Shown here: positions 31,954 through 40,782 of the stretch, piece by piece | Layout: each line of letters opens with the position of its first letter | Position numbering within the stretch: the first letter of the stretch is position 1 | Origin: JASHPR01 sp963778075 | GTDB taxonomy: Bacteria > Actinomycetota > Actinomycetes > Streptosporangiales > Streptosporangiaceae | Reading direction: 5' to 3' | Length of the DNA: 64,000 nucleotides | NCBI GenBank assembly: GCA_963778075.1 | Contig: CAVZTJ010000019.1 | Span: forward strand, 17,911 to 81,910 | Translations under genes and position numbers: made by a program | The notes under the pieces: generated by a model | What the model was told of the DNA's origin: nothing | Seen by the model: only the letters and a program-made list of their open reading frames with translations | The model's database searches: none

Positions 31954-32706
31954 ATGAGCGAGAGCGCGCGAGGCAGCGTCAGGGTCGAGCAGGGGCCGAA
32001 GAGGGTCCGCGTCTACCTGGGCGGCGAACTAGTAGCCGATACCAGGACGCCGTACCTGGTGTGGGAGTCCCCGTACTACCCCACCTACTACCTGCCCGCG
32101 TCCGACATGCGCGCGACGCTGATCCCGGCGGGAGAGACCAAGCACTCACCCAGCCGCGGTGACGGCGAGGTGCTCCACGTGAAGGTGGCCACGGCGACGG
32201 CGGAGCGGGCGGCTGTGCGCTACCCGGACTCCCCGCTGGAGCAGCTGCGCGACCTGGTCCGGGTGGACTGGGGCGCGATGAGCGAGTGGCTGGAGGAGGA
32301 CGAACCCGTATATACCCACCCGCGCGATCCGTACAAGCGGGTGGACATCCTGGCCAGCTCGCGGCACGTGCGGATCGAGGTGGACGGCATCACCGTCGCC
32401 GAGTCGCGTCAGCCGCGGGTCCTGTTCGAGACCGGCCTGCCGCCCCGGCACTACATCCCGCTGACCGACGTGCGGATGGACATGCTGCGGCCGTCCGACA
32501 CGGTGTCGCACTGCCCGTACAAGGGCAGCGCGAGCTACTGGTCGGTGGACACCGGCACACGCCTGCACCAGGACATCGTCTGGATCTACCGGACCCCGCT
32601 GCCGGAGAGCCAGAAGGTCGCGGGCCTGGCCTGCTTCTACGACGAGAAGTTGGACGTCTACCTGGACGGCGAGCTGCAGGCCAAGCCCAAGACCCCGTTC
32701 AGCTAA
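31954..32706 (+). CDS. Tandem DUF427 protein
   Basis: 250 residues holding two DUF427 domains (first: VRVYLGGELVADTRTPYLVWES, YYLPASDMRATLI; second: VRIEVDGITVAESRQPRVLFE, HYIPLTDVRMDMLRPSDTVSHCPYKG). DUF427 is a small beta domain of unknown catalytic role; the CPYKG motif is its best conserved part and is present in the second domain only. The ATG follows GGAGGTGGC. The stop overlaps the convergent dipeptidase stop by 4 bp. Confidence 0.93.
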   Translation: MSESARGSVRVEQGPKRVRVYLGGELVADTRTPYLVWESPYYPTYYLPASDMRATLIPAGETKHSPSRGDGEVLHVKVATATAERAAVRYPDSPLEQLRDLVRVDWGAMSEWLEEDEPVYTHPRDPYKRVDILASSRHVRIEVDGITVAESRQPRVLFETGLPPRHYIPLTDVRMDMLRPSDTVSHCPYKGSASYWSVDTGTRLHQDIVWIYRTPLPESQKVAGLACFYDEKLDVYLDGELQAKPKTPFS

Positions 32707-33926
32707 TCCGCCACGGCCGGCTTGTCCAAATCTTCGATCCTGGAACGCGACGGTCCGCGGCTGGCCGAGAGCGCCCGGGCGGTTTGCTCGGCCGCGCGCA
32801 GCGTCCGGATGATGTTGCCGCTGGCCAGTTTCCCGCAGTCCTCCTCGCTCCAGCCGCGGCGAAGCAGCTCGGCGATCAGTGCCGGGTAGGTCGAGGTGTC
32901 CTCGAGCCCCTCGGGCAGCCAGTCGACCCCGTCGTAGTCACTGCCGATGCCGACGTGGTCGACGCCCGCGACCTCCCGGACGTGCTCGACGTGGTCGGCC
33001 ACCTCGGCGAGCTTCACAGCCGGCCTGGGGTGCTTGGCGATCCACTCCTGGCGCAGCTCCTTGGCCTGGCCGCGGCCTGGGACGTTCTTGAAGTCGAACC
33101 CTCGCTGCTTGGCGTCCTCGGCGAACCCGCGCTCCCAGTCGCGGCAGGCCTGGGAGACGAAGGCGGGAACGAAGTTCACCATGCAGGTGCCGCCGTTGGC
33201 GGGCATCCGCGCCAGGATCTCGTCGGGCACGTTCCTCGGGTGGTCGCAGATCGCCAGCGCAGAGGAGTGGGAGAAGATGAGCGGCCCTTCCGCGGTGTCC
33301 AGGGCGTCGCGCATGGTGTCCGGGGACACGTGGGACAGGTCCACGAGCATGCCGAGCCGCTGCATCTCCCGGACCACCTCACGGCCGAACGGGCTCAGCC
33401 CGCCGACGACCGGGTCGTCGGTCGCCGAGTCGGCCCAGGGCAGGCTGCGGTTGTGGGTGAGGGTCATGTAGCGGACGCCGAGCGCGTACAGCGCCCGGAG
33501 CGTGCCGAGCGAGGAGCCGATGGAATGGCCCCCCTCCGCCCCGATCAGCGAGGCCACCTTGCCCGCCGCGATGATCCGCTCCACGTCGTCGGCGGTCAGC
33601 GCGAGCTCGAGGGTGCCCGGATAGCGCCGGATCAGCTCGTGCACCAGGTCGATCTGCTCCAGGGTCGTGGTGACCGCGGTCTCGCCCTCGAGGTCGGCCG
33701 ACACGTACACGGACCAGAACTGTGCGCCGACGCCGCCGGCGGCCATACGAGGCCAGTCCGTCTGGATCGTGGCGACCGCGTGAGCCAGGTCGGTGGTGTC
33801 CAGATCGACGTCTTCGGCCACACGCAGCGTCCACGGCAGGTCGTTGTGGCCGTCGAGGATCGGGTGGCGGGTCAGCAGGTCGCGGGCGGCTGTGGCGGCG
33901 GCAGGGCTGGCATCGGTGCTCGTCAT
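32703..33926 (-). CDS. Membrane dipeptidase (peptidase family M19)
   Basis: 407 residues, TIM-barrel zinc dipeptidase. Metal ligands are visible: DGHNDLPW (HxD), the bridging Glu in GAEGGHSIG, His in LVDLSHVSPDTM, His in FSHSSALAICDHPRN, and Asp in VGIGSDYDGVDW. The enzyme hydrolyses dipeptides including D-amino-acid ones. No signal peptide is visible, so it is probably cytosolic despite the family name. Convergent with the DUF427 gene. Confidence 0.93.
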   Translation of the reverse strand: MTSTDASPAAATAARDLLTRHPILDGHNDLPWTLRVAEDVDLDTTDLAHAVATIQTDWPRMAAGGVGAQFWSVYVSADLEGETAVTTTLEQIDLVHELIRRYPGTLELALTADDVERIIAAGKVASLIGAEGGHSIGSSLGTLRALYALGVRYMTLTHNRSLPWADSATDDPVVGGLSPFGREVVREMQRLGMLVDLSHVSPDTMRDALDTAEGPLIFSHSSALAICDHPRNVPDEILARMPANGGTCMVNFVPAFVSQACRDWERGFAEDAKQRGFDFKNVPGRGQAKELRQEWIAKHPRPAVKLAEVADHVEHVREVAGVDHVGIGSDYDGVDWLPEGLEDTSTYPALIAELLRRGWSEEDCGKLASGNIIRTLRAAEQTARALSASRGPSRSRIEDLDKPAVAD

Positions 33927-33935
33927 TGCCCCAGC

Positions 33936-35489
33936 TTACGTAGATCGTCCGGGCGCCTGCTCGGTGGCTTTGACCTGCGAGCAGCCGGCCCGCGGAGGGA
34001 GCGCCGCCGCGCTAAGACCGGACAGCCAGCGGCGGGTGATGCACAGCCAGATAAGCGCGGTCGCGATGGCCAGCAGGGCCAGCGGCGCGAGGTCACGGGC
34101 GACGGCGTCGTCGGCCTGCGCGAGCCAGGGCGGTCTCAGCCGCGTGTAGAAGGTCACGCCGGGCAACTCGGCCACCCCGCCCACCACGGCGCGGCCCAGC
34201 GCGATCCAGTCCAGCCGGGTGGCGGGCATGACGGCGAGCAGCGGGAAGATCATGGCGTCGAACCAGGGCCGCTGCTGCGGCGAGGTGACCAGCCAGGCGA
34301 GAGATAGCGCGAGGGACGGCCGGATCGCGGGCAGTTCGGGCGGTCCTTCCGGCAGGCGCCATAGCAGCAGCGCGGCTAGCAGCACCGCTGCGACGACCCC
34401 TAGCAGGTCGGTCCGCCGGCTCGGGTCATGCCAGTCCAGGGCCCGGTACAAGAGCTGCCACGGCTGGTACAGGTCGACGCCGGCGTTCCCGCGCTTCACC
34501 TGGGCAACCAGCGCGGGGCGCCCCCCGGCCAGCAGGTAGCTGGGCACCAGGACGATGGTGGCGCCGACTCCCACGGCCGCCAGCACCCGCGGGGACCGGT
34601 ATGCCGCCCACACTAGGCCGAACCCGAACAGCGCTAACGGCGCCTTGACCGCTGCCGCGCCGCCGGCCAGCAGACCGGCCAGCAGACCGCTGCGAACGTC
34701 CATCCGGCGCAGCGCCAGCAGCCCGGCCACTCCGGCCGCCGCCGCGAGCCCGTCCACGTGCCCGCCCGCCATCACCGCGAGCAGCATCAGCGGGTTCACC
34801 GACCACAGCAGGTGCGCCCGGGCATGCCGGCCGGCCTCCGAGCGCAGCAGCCGGTCCAGGGCCGCCACGATCGCCAGATACGCGATGCCCGACCACACCT
34901 TTAACCAGAACAGCGTCAGCCGGGCCGACGTCCCGCCGAGTTCGGACGCTGCCTTCTCGGTGACCGTGGCCAGCGGACCATAGACCGAGGGATCGTGCTC
35001 CCACGGAACCGGCGCGATCGCGCCGATCGGATCCCCGGATCGCCGCAGCTCTGCCGGGGTTATCCGGTAGGGGCTGTGCCCGAGTGCGGCGATCCGCCCG
35101 TAGACCGCGTAGTCCAGCATGTCGGTCGAGCCGATCGGTGGCAGCAGGGTCAGCGCCACGACCGCCAGGATCGAGCCGATGATCAGGTTTCGCGGCCGCG
35201 GCCGCCATCCGCGTTGCACCGCGACCAGCCCGGCGCCAAGACCAGCCCCGCCGATGAGCACGATGCCCCAGGTCAGGAACGTCACGAGCACGTCGGGAAG
35301 GGCCAGGTGGGCGGCGTAGGGCGGCCAGCCCGATGTGCCAGGCGTCGTCGGCACTGCCGCCGACGGCCCCGCCAGGCCGACCAGAACCATCAGCGTCACG
35401 CTTAGCGCGATGGCGGCCATCGCAGCCCTGGCTAGCCAGGGGACATCCTGCGGCACGGCCGGCTCGCGCGGCTCCTGCACCGAGCGCAT
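33936..35489 (-). CDS. MptB-like polyprenol-phosphomannose-dependent mannosyltransferase (GT-C)
   Basis: About 517 residues and 11-13 membrane helices. The GT-C pattern includes the early SMDMLDYAVYGR-like loop (IGSTDMLDYAVYGRIAALGHSPY, with the catalytic Asp), EHDPSVYGPLATVTEKAASELGG, HLLWSVNPLMLLAVMAGGHVDG and VKAPLALFGFGLVWA. Family members extend lipomannan or related glycans outside the membrane. I prefer the ATG at 35489 (MRSVQEP); an upstream ATG at 35531 adds 14 residues. A 190-bp divergent region separates it from the DUF4118 gene. Confidence 0.87.
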   Translation of the reverse strand: MRSVQEPREPAVPQDVPWLARAAMAAIALSVTLMVLVGLAGPSAAVPTTPGTSGWPPYAAHLALPDVLVTFLTWGIVLIGGAGLGAGLVAVQRGWRPRPRNLIIGSILAVVALTLLPPIGSTDMLDYAVYGRIAALGHSPYRITPAELRRSGDPIGAIAPVPWEHDPSVYGPLATVTEKAASELGGTSARLTLFWLKVWSGIAYLAIVAALDRLLRSEAGRHARAHLLWSVNPLMLLAVMAGGHVDGLAAAAGVAGLLALRRMDVRSGLLAGLLAGGAAAVKAPLALFGFGLVWAAYRSPRVLAAVGVGATIVLVPSYLLAGGRPALVAQVKRGNAGVDLYQPWQLLYRALDWHDPSRRTDLLGVVAAVLLAALLLWRLPEGPPELPAIRPSLALSLAWLVTSPQQRPWFDAMIFPLLAVMPATRLDWIALGRAVVGGVAELPGVTFYTRLRPPWLAQADDAVARDLAPLALLAIATALIWLCITRRWLSGLSAAALPPRAGCSQVKATEQAPGRST

Positions 35490-35751
35490 GCGGCTTGGTT
35501 CCTCACACGGGTTGAGCAGGACGAAAACCATCGGGCATCACGGAGGGTATCGGTCCGGCTCCACAGACGCACCACCCACCCAACCCAACCGACCCAACCC
35601 TCACCGACGTGCCGCCTACCCACCCCAAGCGACCGGCGCATTGACGACGTGAGGATCCGCACTCGGCGCGTTCGGATGCCGTTAGGAACGCCGCCGGCAC
35701 CGGCTAGCGGAAGGACCATGTATGGCGGAGGTTGTGCACAGGAGGTGTCGG

Positions 35752-36483
35752 GTGAAGCGCTACCTGACCAGGGACGCCGCCGCGGTCGCCGCCGGGCTGC
35801 TGCTGCCGGTGGCCGTTTCGGCGCTGCTGCTCCCGCTGCGGTCCAGCTGGTCGAACACGAACGTCGCCCTGGTGCTGGTGGTAGCGGTGGTCGCGGTGGC
35901 CGCGATCGGCAACCGGTGGGCGGGCGCGCTGGCCGCGCTCTCCGCAGCCGCCTGGTTCGATTTCTTTTTCACCGTGCCCTACTACCGGTTTGCGATCTCC
36001 CGGTCGGCTGACATCAGAACCGCCCTGCTGTTGCTGGTGGTTGGCGTGGCCGTGTCCCAGCTTGCCGCCAGGGCCAGACGGTTCCGGGTGCTGGCGATCA
36101 CCGACGCGCGCTACCTGGCCGAGATTCACGAGGCGTCGGAGCTCGCGCAGACGGCCAGGTCGCCCGACGTCGTGGTCGACCACATCAAGGACCAGCTCAT
36201 CAGCGTGCTTGACCTGGCTGGATGTCGGTTCGAGTACGGGTCCCTGCTCGGGCACCGGCCGCGGCTGGAGCAGGACGGCAGCGTCATGGTCGGGCGGCAC
36301 CGGTATGCCGTTGAGGACGGAGGCCTGCCGGGCGAGGAGATCGAACTGCGGACGACCGCCAACGGCCGGTATTACGGGCGGTTCATGCTGGCGCCCAAGC
36401 CGATGTCTCGGCCCTCTCTGCAGGCTCGCCTGGTCGCGGTGACCCTGGCCGACCAGGCCGGGCTCGCTTTCAGCGCCCGTTAA
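35752..36483 (+). CDS. DUF4118 (KdpD-like) membrane protein without a kinase domain
   Basis: 243 residues from GTG 35752, which has AGGAGGTG just upstream; a start at 35722 adds ten residues. Four closely spaced membrane helices (AAGLLLPVAVSALLLPL, ALVLVVAVVAVAAIGN, LAALSAAAWFDFFFTVPYY, RTALLLLVVGVAVSQLAAR) form the DUF4118 domain known from KdpD sensors, including the FDFFFTVPYYRF motif. A soluble GAF-like C-terminus of ~130 residues follows but there is no histidine-kinase core. Role unknown; a ligand or voltage sensor is inferred. Confidence 0.88.
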   Translation: MKRYLTRDAAAVAAGLLLPVAVSALLLPLRSSWSNTNVALVLVVAVVAVAAIGNRWAGALAALSAAAWFDFFFTVPYYRFAISRSADIRTALLLLVVGVAVSQLAARARRFRVLAITDARYLAEIHEASELAQTARSPDVVVDHIKDQLISVLDLAGCRFEYGSLLGHRPRLEQDGSVMVGRHRYAVEDGGLPGEEIELRTTANGRYYGRFMLAPKPMSRPSLQARLVAVTLADQAGLAFSAR

Positions 36484-36578
36484 AGCGCGCGCCTCTGGCG
36501 CGCAAAAACCCTTACTATTTCACGTATGACGTTATGGATCACCGTCGCGCCACCTTGCGCAGGCTGGCGGGGTGAGCC

Positions 36579-36779
36579 ATGGGAGTAGCGATAATCGCGC
36601 TGGTAATTGCCTGCGTTATCGGCTGGCACGCCAGTAGAGCGCACATGTCTCATGGCCTCATACCGTTCAGGAAAGGCCAGCTGCCCGCCATGCGCCGTGA
36701 GCGAACGCGCTATATTCTCCGGACGCTCTTGCTGGCAGTCATAGTCCTGGTGATTCTGGTGCTCTTCGCGAAGCACTAA
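36579..36779 (+). CDS. Small two-helix membrane protein
   Basis: 66 residues: helix 1 VAIIALVIACVIGW, a basic loop with several Arg/His, and helix 2 YILRTLLLAVIVLVILVLF ending AKH. The ATG is preceded by GGGGTGAGCC. Lower GC at third positions than its neighbours. It overlaps the convergent kinase-like gene stop by 4 bp. Not recognised; membrane location is clear from the sequence. Confidence 0.62.
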   Translation: MGVAIIALVIACVIGWHASRAHMSHGLIPFRKGQLPAMRRERTRYILRTLLLAVIVLVILVLFAKH

Positions 36780-37324
36780 GCGCTGACGAACGCGACGACG
36801 TCGCTGAGCGCGGGGCGGTAGCCGTTGGTGGTGTCGACCTCGACCCAGGGCGCGTCGACGCTGACCCGGTCGAACGCGTTGTGGGCCTGGGCCTGGCGCG
36901 CCGCGTCGCCGTAGGTGGGGTCGGCGTGCGCCCGGCGCAGCGGGTTCTGCGCCGTTCTTCGCAAGATCCGCTGGAACGCCACGTCCGCGGCAACCACGGC
37001 GTGCACGATGCGGATGCGGGCCAGGCCGTGGAACGGCTCCAGCCGGGGACGCCACACCCGGTCCTGGAACGCTGCCTCGGCCACGACCGTCACTCCGGCC
37101 CGGATCAGCAGGTCAAGCACGCCGAAGAAGACCGGCAGGGTCCGCATGGTCAGTTCGTCATCTCGCGCGGCCACGAACTCCGGAGTGTTATGCACCATTC
37201 CTTCCTTTATCTCGTCGCGGCAGATCGCCGGGCATCCGATCGCCCGCGCGATCTCATGCGCGAGCGTGGTCTTGCCCGACCCGGCCGGGCCACTCACCAC
37301 GACGAGCACCGGAAGATCGCCCAT
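36776..37324 (-). CDS. P-loop ATPase/kinase (AAA_33-like)
   Basis: About 182 residues from the ATG at 37324 (longer starts at 37363 and 37372 exist). Walker A GPAGSGKTTLAHE, then AICRDEIKEGM (DxxR/E of the AAA_33 zeta-toxin/kinase-like group), the strand VTVVAEAAFQDRVWRP, and RIVHAVVAADVAFQRILRR with lid arginines. Such proteins phosphorylate small molecules or nucleotides; the substrate is unknown. Confidence 0.85.
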   Translation of the reverse strand: MGDLPVLVVVSGPAGSGKTTLAHEIARAIGCPAICRDEIKEGMVHNTPEFVAARDDELTMRTLPVFFGVLDLLIRAGVTVVAEAAFQDRVWRPRLEPFHGLARIRIVHAVVAADVAFQRILRRTAQNPLRRAHADPTYGDAARQAQAHNAFDRVSVDAPWVEVDTTNGYRPALSDVVAFVSA

Positions 37325-37527
37325 CCTCCCAGTTATAAAGGTCACCTCCCCTTGTGGGTCCATCCTTCCCATACAAATCGCCCACCCTCGCCGTTAGGGC
37401 GGCGGCGGGCCAGATGGCGCGCTCCCAGGCCGCAGCACGGCCCCGGGCCGCGTCCTGCGGGCTAATGGGTATATCCCGGGGCGACGTGTGATGCTGGCAG
37501 CTGACCCGACCGCTGAGGAGTGATCAA

Positions 37528-38643
37528 ATGACCGCGGCCCGTCCGCCCGCGCAGCCATCCCGGCAGAAGGGCGCGCAGGTCCACGACCTGCTGCCGCTCG
37601 GCGACTGGATCCGGCACCATTCCCTGCGCAGCTGGCCGGTGCTGCTGTTCCTGGTCCTGATCTGCGTGCCAACGATCGCGCTGGTCATCCTCGGCGCAAA
37701 CCCGAGCGCGCGCACGTTCGACAGCGTCGCCTGGATCTTCGCCGCGTACTTCGGTCTCGCCTGGCTGCTGCTGCTCGGCGTCATAATCCGGCCGGAGCAC
37801 GTGACCAGGCTCCTGCTCCTGGTGGTGACCGCGATCGCGCTGGTGGTGGAGATCCCGTTGGCCGTGACGCTGGAGACCGTGCTGCATGCCAGCAACGCGG
37901 GCCTCGGCCACAGCATCTACAGCGTCGGGATACCCGAAGAGCTCGCCAAGGCCATTCCGGTGCTCGTCATCGCGATCTTCTACGTGCACCGCCGGTCCCT
38001 GGAGCCGAGGGACTACCTGTTCCTGGGAGCGGTCAGCGGGCTGGTCTTCGGGGCCAGCGAGGTCGTGCACTACTTCACGGTCAACGGGGTTGTCGAGTTC
38101 TACCTGACGGTCAAGGCGGCACTCCCCTCGATACAGAACCTGATCAACAGCGGGCACTCCACGTCCACGTCGCTGTTTGCCGTGCTCATCGGCCCGGTGC
38201 GGTACTTCATCCTGAACTTCGTCTGGCGGTTCCTGACCGACTCGATCACCCACGCCTGCTGGGCCGGGCTGACCGGCTACTTCATCGGGCTCGCGGTGAG
38301 CGGACGGCACAAGTGGTACACGGTGGGCTGGATCGGACTGGTCATCGCTGCGGTCTTGCACGGGCTCAACGACTGGGGTCGGGTGAACGGCCACCCGGTG
38401 TGGATCCTGGTGACGCTGGTCAGCGGGATCCTGTTCCTCGGCTACGCCAAGGTCGGCTCCCGTGCCCCGCTGCACCTGTTCGACGGCGAGCCGCAACCCG
38501 GCCCGCGGCACGCCACGCCAGCCGCACCGAGCGGGCAGGCCGCCGGGACCGCGGCCGGATCTCCCTCGGCTGCCCCGGGCCATCCGGGCGTCCCCGAGCC
38601 GGTGCCAGCCGGCGGGCGGATACGGCCGTGGTGGGAGCACTAG
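37528..38643 (+). CDS. PrsW-family intramembrane metalloprotease
   Basis: 371 residues with about eight helices. Conserved family motifs are GIPEELAKAIPVL (EExxK), GLVFGASEVVHYF (with the second Glu and His) and AVLHGLNDWG (HxxxD). PrsW-type enzymes cleave membrane proteins such as anti-sigma factors. The C-terminal ~70 residues are a disordered Pro/Ala tail. The ATG has GAGGAGTGATC upstream. An anti-sigma factor with a membrane helix is encoded 16 kb away, but no direct link is shown. Confidence 0.92.
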   Translation: MTAARPPAQPSRQKGAQVHDLLPLGDWIRHHSLRSWPVLLFLVLICVPTIALVILGANPSARTFDSVAWIFAAYFGLAWLLLLGVIIRPEHVTRLLLLVVTAIALVVEIPLAVTLETVLHASNAGLGHSIYSVGIPEELAKAIPVLVIAIFYVHRRSLEPRDYLFLGAVSGLVFGASEVVHYFTVNGVVEFYLTVKAALPSIQNLINSGHSTSTSLFAVLIGPVRYFILNFVWRFLTDSITHACWAGLTGYFIGLAVSGRHKWYTVGWIGLVIAAVLHGLNDWGRVNGHPVWILVTLVSGILFLGYAKVGSRAPLHLFDGEPQPGPRHATPAAPSGQAAGTAAGSPSAAPGHPGVPEPVPAGGRIRPWWEH

Positions 38644-38657
38644 GGCAGCCCGCCCCA

Positions 38658-39029
38658 CTACTCCTCCGCGTGGCAGACGGCTTCCACGTTGTTGCCGTCC
38701 GGATCCCGCACGAACGCCCCGTAGTAGCTGGGGTGGTACTCCGGCCACACGCGCGGCTCGTGCAGCACCTCCGCGCCGGCGTCCACCGCCGCCTGGAAGA
38801 ACGCCCGCACGGCCGCGCGGTCCGGCGCGGTGAAGGCGATGTGTGACTCGCGGAAGCCGTCCCCGGTGGTCAGCGGGCCGATCCAGAACTCCGGCATGGG
38901 CGGGACTCCGTAACCGATGACGTCGCCGAAGTCCATCGCCCGCCGCCCGCCCACCGGGGCGAGCACCGTATCGTAGAACGCCGCGCTCACGGTGACGTCT
39001 GCGCACTGGATCGCAAGATGATCGATCAT
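38658..39029 (-). CDS. VOC-family (glyoxalase/dioxygenase superfamily) protein
   Basis: 123 residues, two beta-alpha-beta-beta-beta units: MIDHLAIQCADVTVSAAFYDTVLAP at the start, HIAFTAPDRAAVRAFFQAAVDAGAEVLHEPRVWPEY, and FVRDPDGNNVEAVCH at the end with the C-terminal metal Glu. Function within the superfamily cannot be fixed. It ends 14 bp from the convergent PrsW gene. Confidence 0.9.
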   Translation of the reverse strand: MIDHLAIQCADVTVSAAFYDTVLAPVGGRRAMDFGDVIGYGVPPMPEFWIGPLTTGDGFRESHIAFTAPDRAAVRAFFQAAVDAGAEVLHEPRVWPEYHPSYYGAFVRDPDGNNVEAVCHAEE

Positions 39030-39180
39030 GACGCCATCTTCGCGGTGGACGGACGGCTGTCGCCAGCATCCGGCCCGGCCCGCCGCCCGCGAACTCGACG
39101 GGGGCTTTGGGTAAATCGGTTGCCGGCCGATATCGGGCAGTGGTTCACTCGCCGGGCATCCCAGCCGCGAAAGGCGCCGA

Positions 39181-39891
39181 GTGTCAGCACGGTCGCGCTC
39201 GCCCGGTGATCGCGTCGGCGTGGTCGGCATGGCGGCCAGCCGCGTGTTCGTGTTCGCGATCGTCGCCTACCTGGCCGTGGTCACCATGCGGCCGCTATTT
39301 TCTCCGCTGGTCACCGGCTGGGTCCTCGGCAGGGTCGACTCCGGCGTGCGCGCGACGGCGCTGTCGGCGACCGACATGTTCGACAGCGGAGGCCAGATCG
39401 TCGGCGGGCCCATCGTGGGCGTCATCGGCGTCCTGGCCACGATCCGCATCGCGCTGGTGGCCGCGGGCCTGCGGCACTGCCTGATCGAGGGCGACAACCT
39501 CGACATGGCATATCCGGCGCCATGGGAGCACCACCTCGCCGAGCGCAACCTCGCGGCGATGTGGTCCAACTACCGCGCGCTCGGCTACCGCCGGATGATC
39601 TACACGAACACTGCGAGCGTGCTCGAGAAGGTGATCGGCGAGCTCACGGCGGCCATGGGCGACGACCCACAGGTCACGGGCGTGCTGCTGACCTGCAGCG
39701 ACGCAACCGCCCGGCGGCGGCTCGCGCAGCGCGAGATCGGATCGGCGCTGGACTGGCACGTGGAGCGCAGCGCCCAGATGGCGCGCAGGCTAGACCGGCA
39801 CGCCCCCGCCTGGGTGCACCGCGTAGCCACCGACGGACGGACCGTCGCCGACATCGCGGCCGAAGTCATCTCCCTGACCGCCTGGACCTAG
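39181..39891 (+). pseudogene. Fusion relic: MFS transporter C-terminus joined to the C-terminus of a P-loop kinase
   Basis: Residues ~17-95 are the last helices of an MFS transporter (FVFAIVAYLAVVTMRPLFSP, VLGRVDSGVRATALSATDMFDSGGQIVGGPIVG); residues ~98-236 are the distal two thirds of a kinase-like P-loop protein (CLIEGDNLDMAYPAPWEHHLAERNLAAMW, LLTCSDATARRRLAQREIG) whose Walker A is missing. No natural family combines these, and both halves start inside a domain, so a deletion has fused two adjacent genes in frame. A GTG start is available but product function is unlikely. Confidence 0.78.
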
Positions 39892-39920
39892 CCAGCCCGC
39901 GCGCCGGCCGCCACGGCGTG

Positions 39921-39970
39921 CATGAATGAACCAAAAGACGGCCTGGAGGCCGTCAAACGGTACATCCACG
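39921..39970. repeat. Structured intergenic element, copy B
   Basis: CATGAATGAACCAAAAGACGGCC...GGCCGTCAAACGGTACATCCACG, matching copy A at 26844-26893 at about 39 of 50 positions. The inner stem is GACGGCC/GGCCGTC around TGGA, compared with GACGGG/CCCGTC in copy A: changed bases still pair. The outer stem ATGAACC/GGTACAT has one mismatch. It lies between a gene relic and the nucleotidyltransferase gene. Confidence 0.7.
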
Positions 39971-40008
39971 GCAGCAAACGTCATCGCGGGACGGCTATCG
40001 TTCGGCCT

Positions 40009-40779
40009 ATGGGCGGCGATCAGGCCGAGGAAGAGGACCGGCGCGAGCTGGTCAAGCCGCTGCTGGAGCGGTTCATCGCGGACGCGGCCGGGGTTGTGCC
40101 GCTCGTGGCGCTGTGGGCACACGGGTCGCTGGCGCTCGGGGACTACCAACCCGGCCGCAGCGACCTGGACCTGGTGGCGCTGGTCAGCGAGCACATCGGC
40201 GACTCAGGACGGGCCGAGCTGGAGCGCATCCATAAGGCCCTGGCCAGGGACGAGGAGCTGGCGGAAAAGCTGCACTGCTCGTACGTCGTGGTCTCCGAAC
40301 TCGCAGACGCCGGCCGCAGCCATGTCACCTGGGCGATGGGTGAGCTGTACGAGCGTCGGGTGTCACCGATCAGCCGTAGGGAACTGCGCGACGGCGGCCT
40401 GTGCCTGCATGGCCCGGAGCCCGGCAGGATGGTTCCGGCGATCACCGACCAGGAGCTGGCGGACTACGTACGCGCCAATCTCCGCGACTACTGGTACCCG
40501 ATAACGCGCAAGCCCGCGCTGTGGCTGCGCGACATCTGGGTGGACCTGGGGATGCTGACGCTCGCACGAGCGAGCGTGACGCTGCGGGACGGGCGGCTCA
40601 TCGGCAAGCGGGAAGCCCTTGCGGTGCTGGCCCAACTCGATGCCCCCGCCGAGGTCGTGCGCGACATCTACCGGCGTCGCTACGAGGCCGCGCAGCCGAT
40701 CTCGGGGCGGTGGCGGTTCCAGCGCGCGTACCTGGCCCGGACCTTCGTGCGGGCCACGATTCCGCGCGTCCTGGCCTGA
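40009..40779 (+). CDS. AadA-like nucleotidyltransferase
   Basis: 256 residues. The nucleotidyltransferase active site WAHGSLALGDYQPGRSDLDLVALV (GSxxxG...SDxD) is complete and followed by a C-terminal helical DUF4111-like domain (LRDYWYPITRKPALWLRDIWVDLGMLTLARA, ..GKREALAVLAQLD). The family includes aminoglycoside 3''-adenylyltransferases, but distant members modify unknown substrates, so resistance is not assured. I take the ATG at 40009, since the upstream ATG at 39922 lies inside the structured repeat. Confidence 0.85.
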   Translation: MGGDQAEEEDRRELVKPLLERFIADAAGVVPLVALWAHGSLALGDYQPGRSDLDLVALVSEHIGDSGRAELERIHKALARDEELAEKLHCSYVVVSELADAGRSHVTWAMGELYERRVSPISRRELRDGGLCLHGPEPGRMVPAITDQELADYVRANLRDYWYPITRKPALWLRDIWVDLGMLTLARASVTLRDGRLIGKREALAVLAQLDAPAEVVRDIYRRRYEAAQPISGRWRFQRAYLARTFVRATIPRVLA

Positions 40780-40782
40780 CCC

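Noticed and set aside
36484..36503. GCGCGCC-TCT-GGCGCGC hairpin followed by AAAAA after the DUF4118 gene, as intrinsic terminator
   Set aside because: The run after the stem is A, not T, on the coding strand; the stem may still end transcription but this cannot be claimed from sequence.
37373..37527. Short ORF beginning ATGGCGCGCTCCC at about 37413
   Set aside because: About 25 codons of Arg/Ala with no ribosome site or recognised leader pattern.
39922..40008. Earlier ATG (39922) for the nucleotidyltransferase
   Set aside because: It falls inside the structured repeat shared with 26844-26893, so it is probably non-coding; ATG 40009 keeps the full domain.
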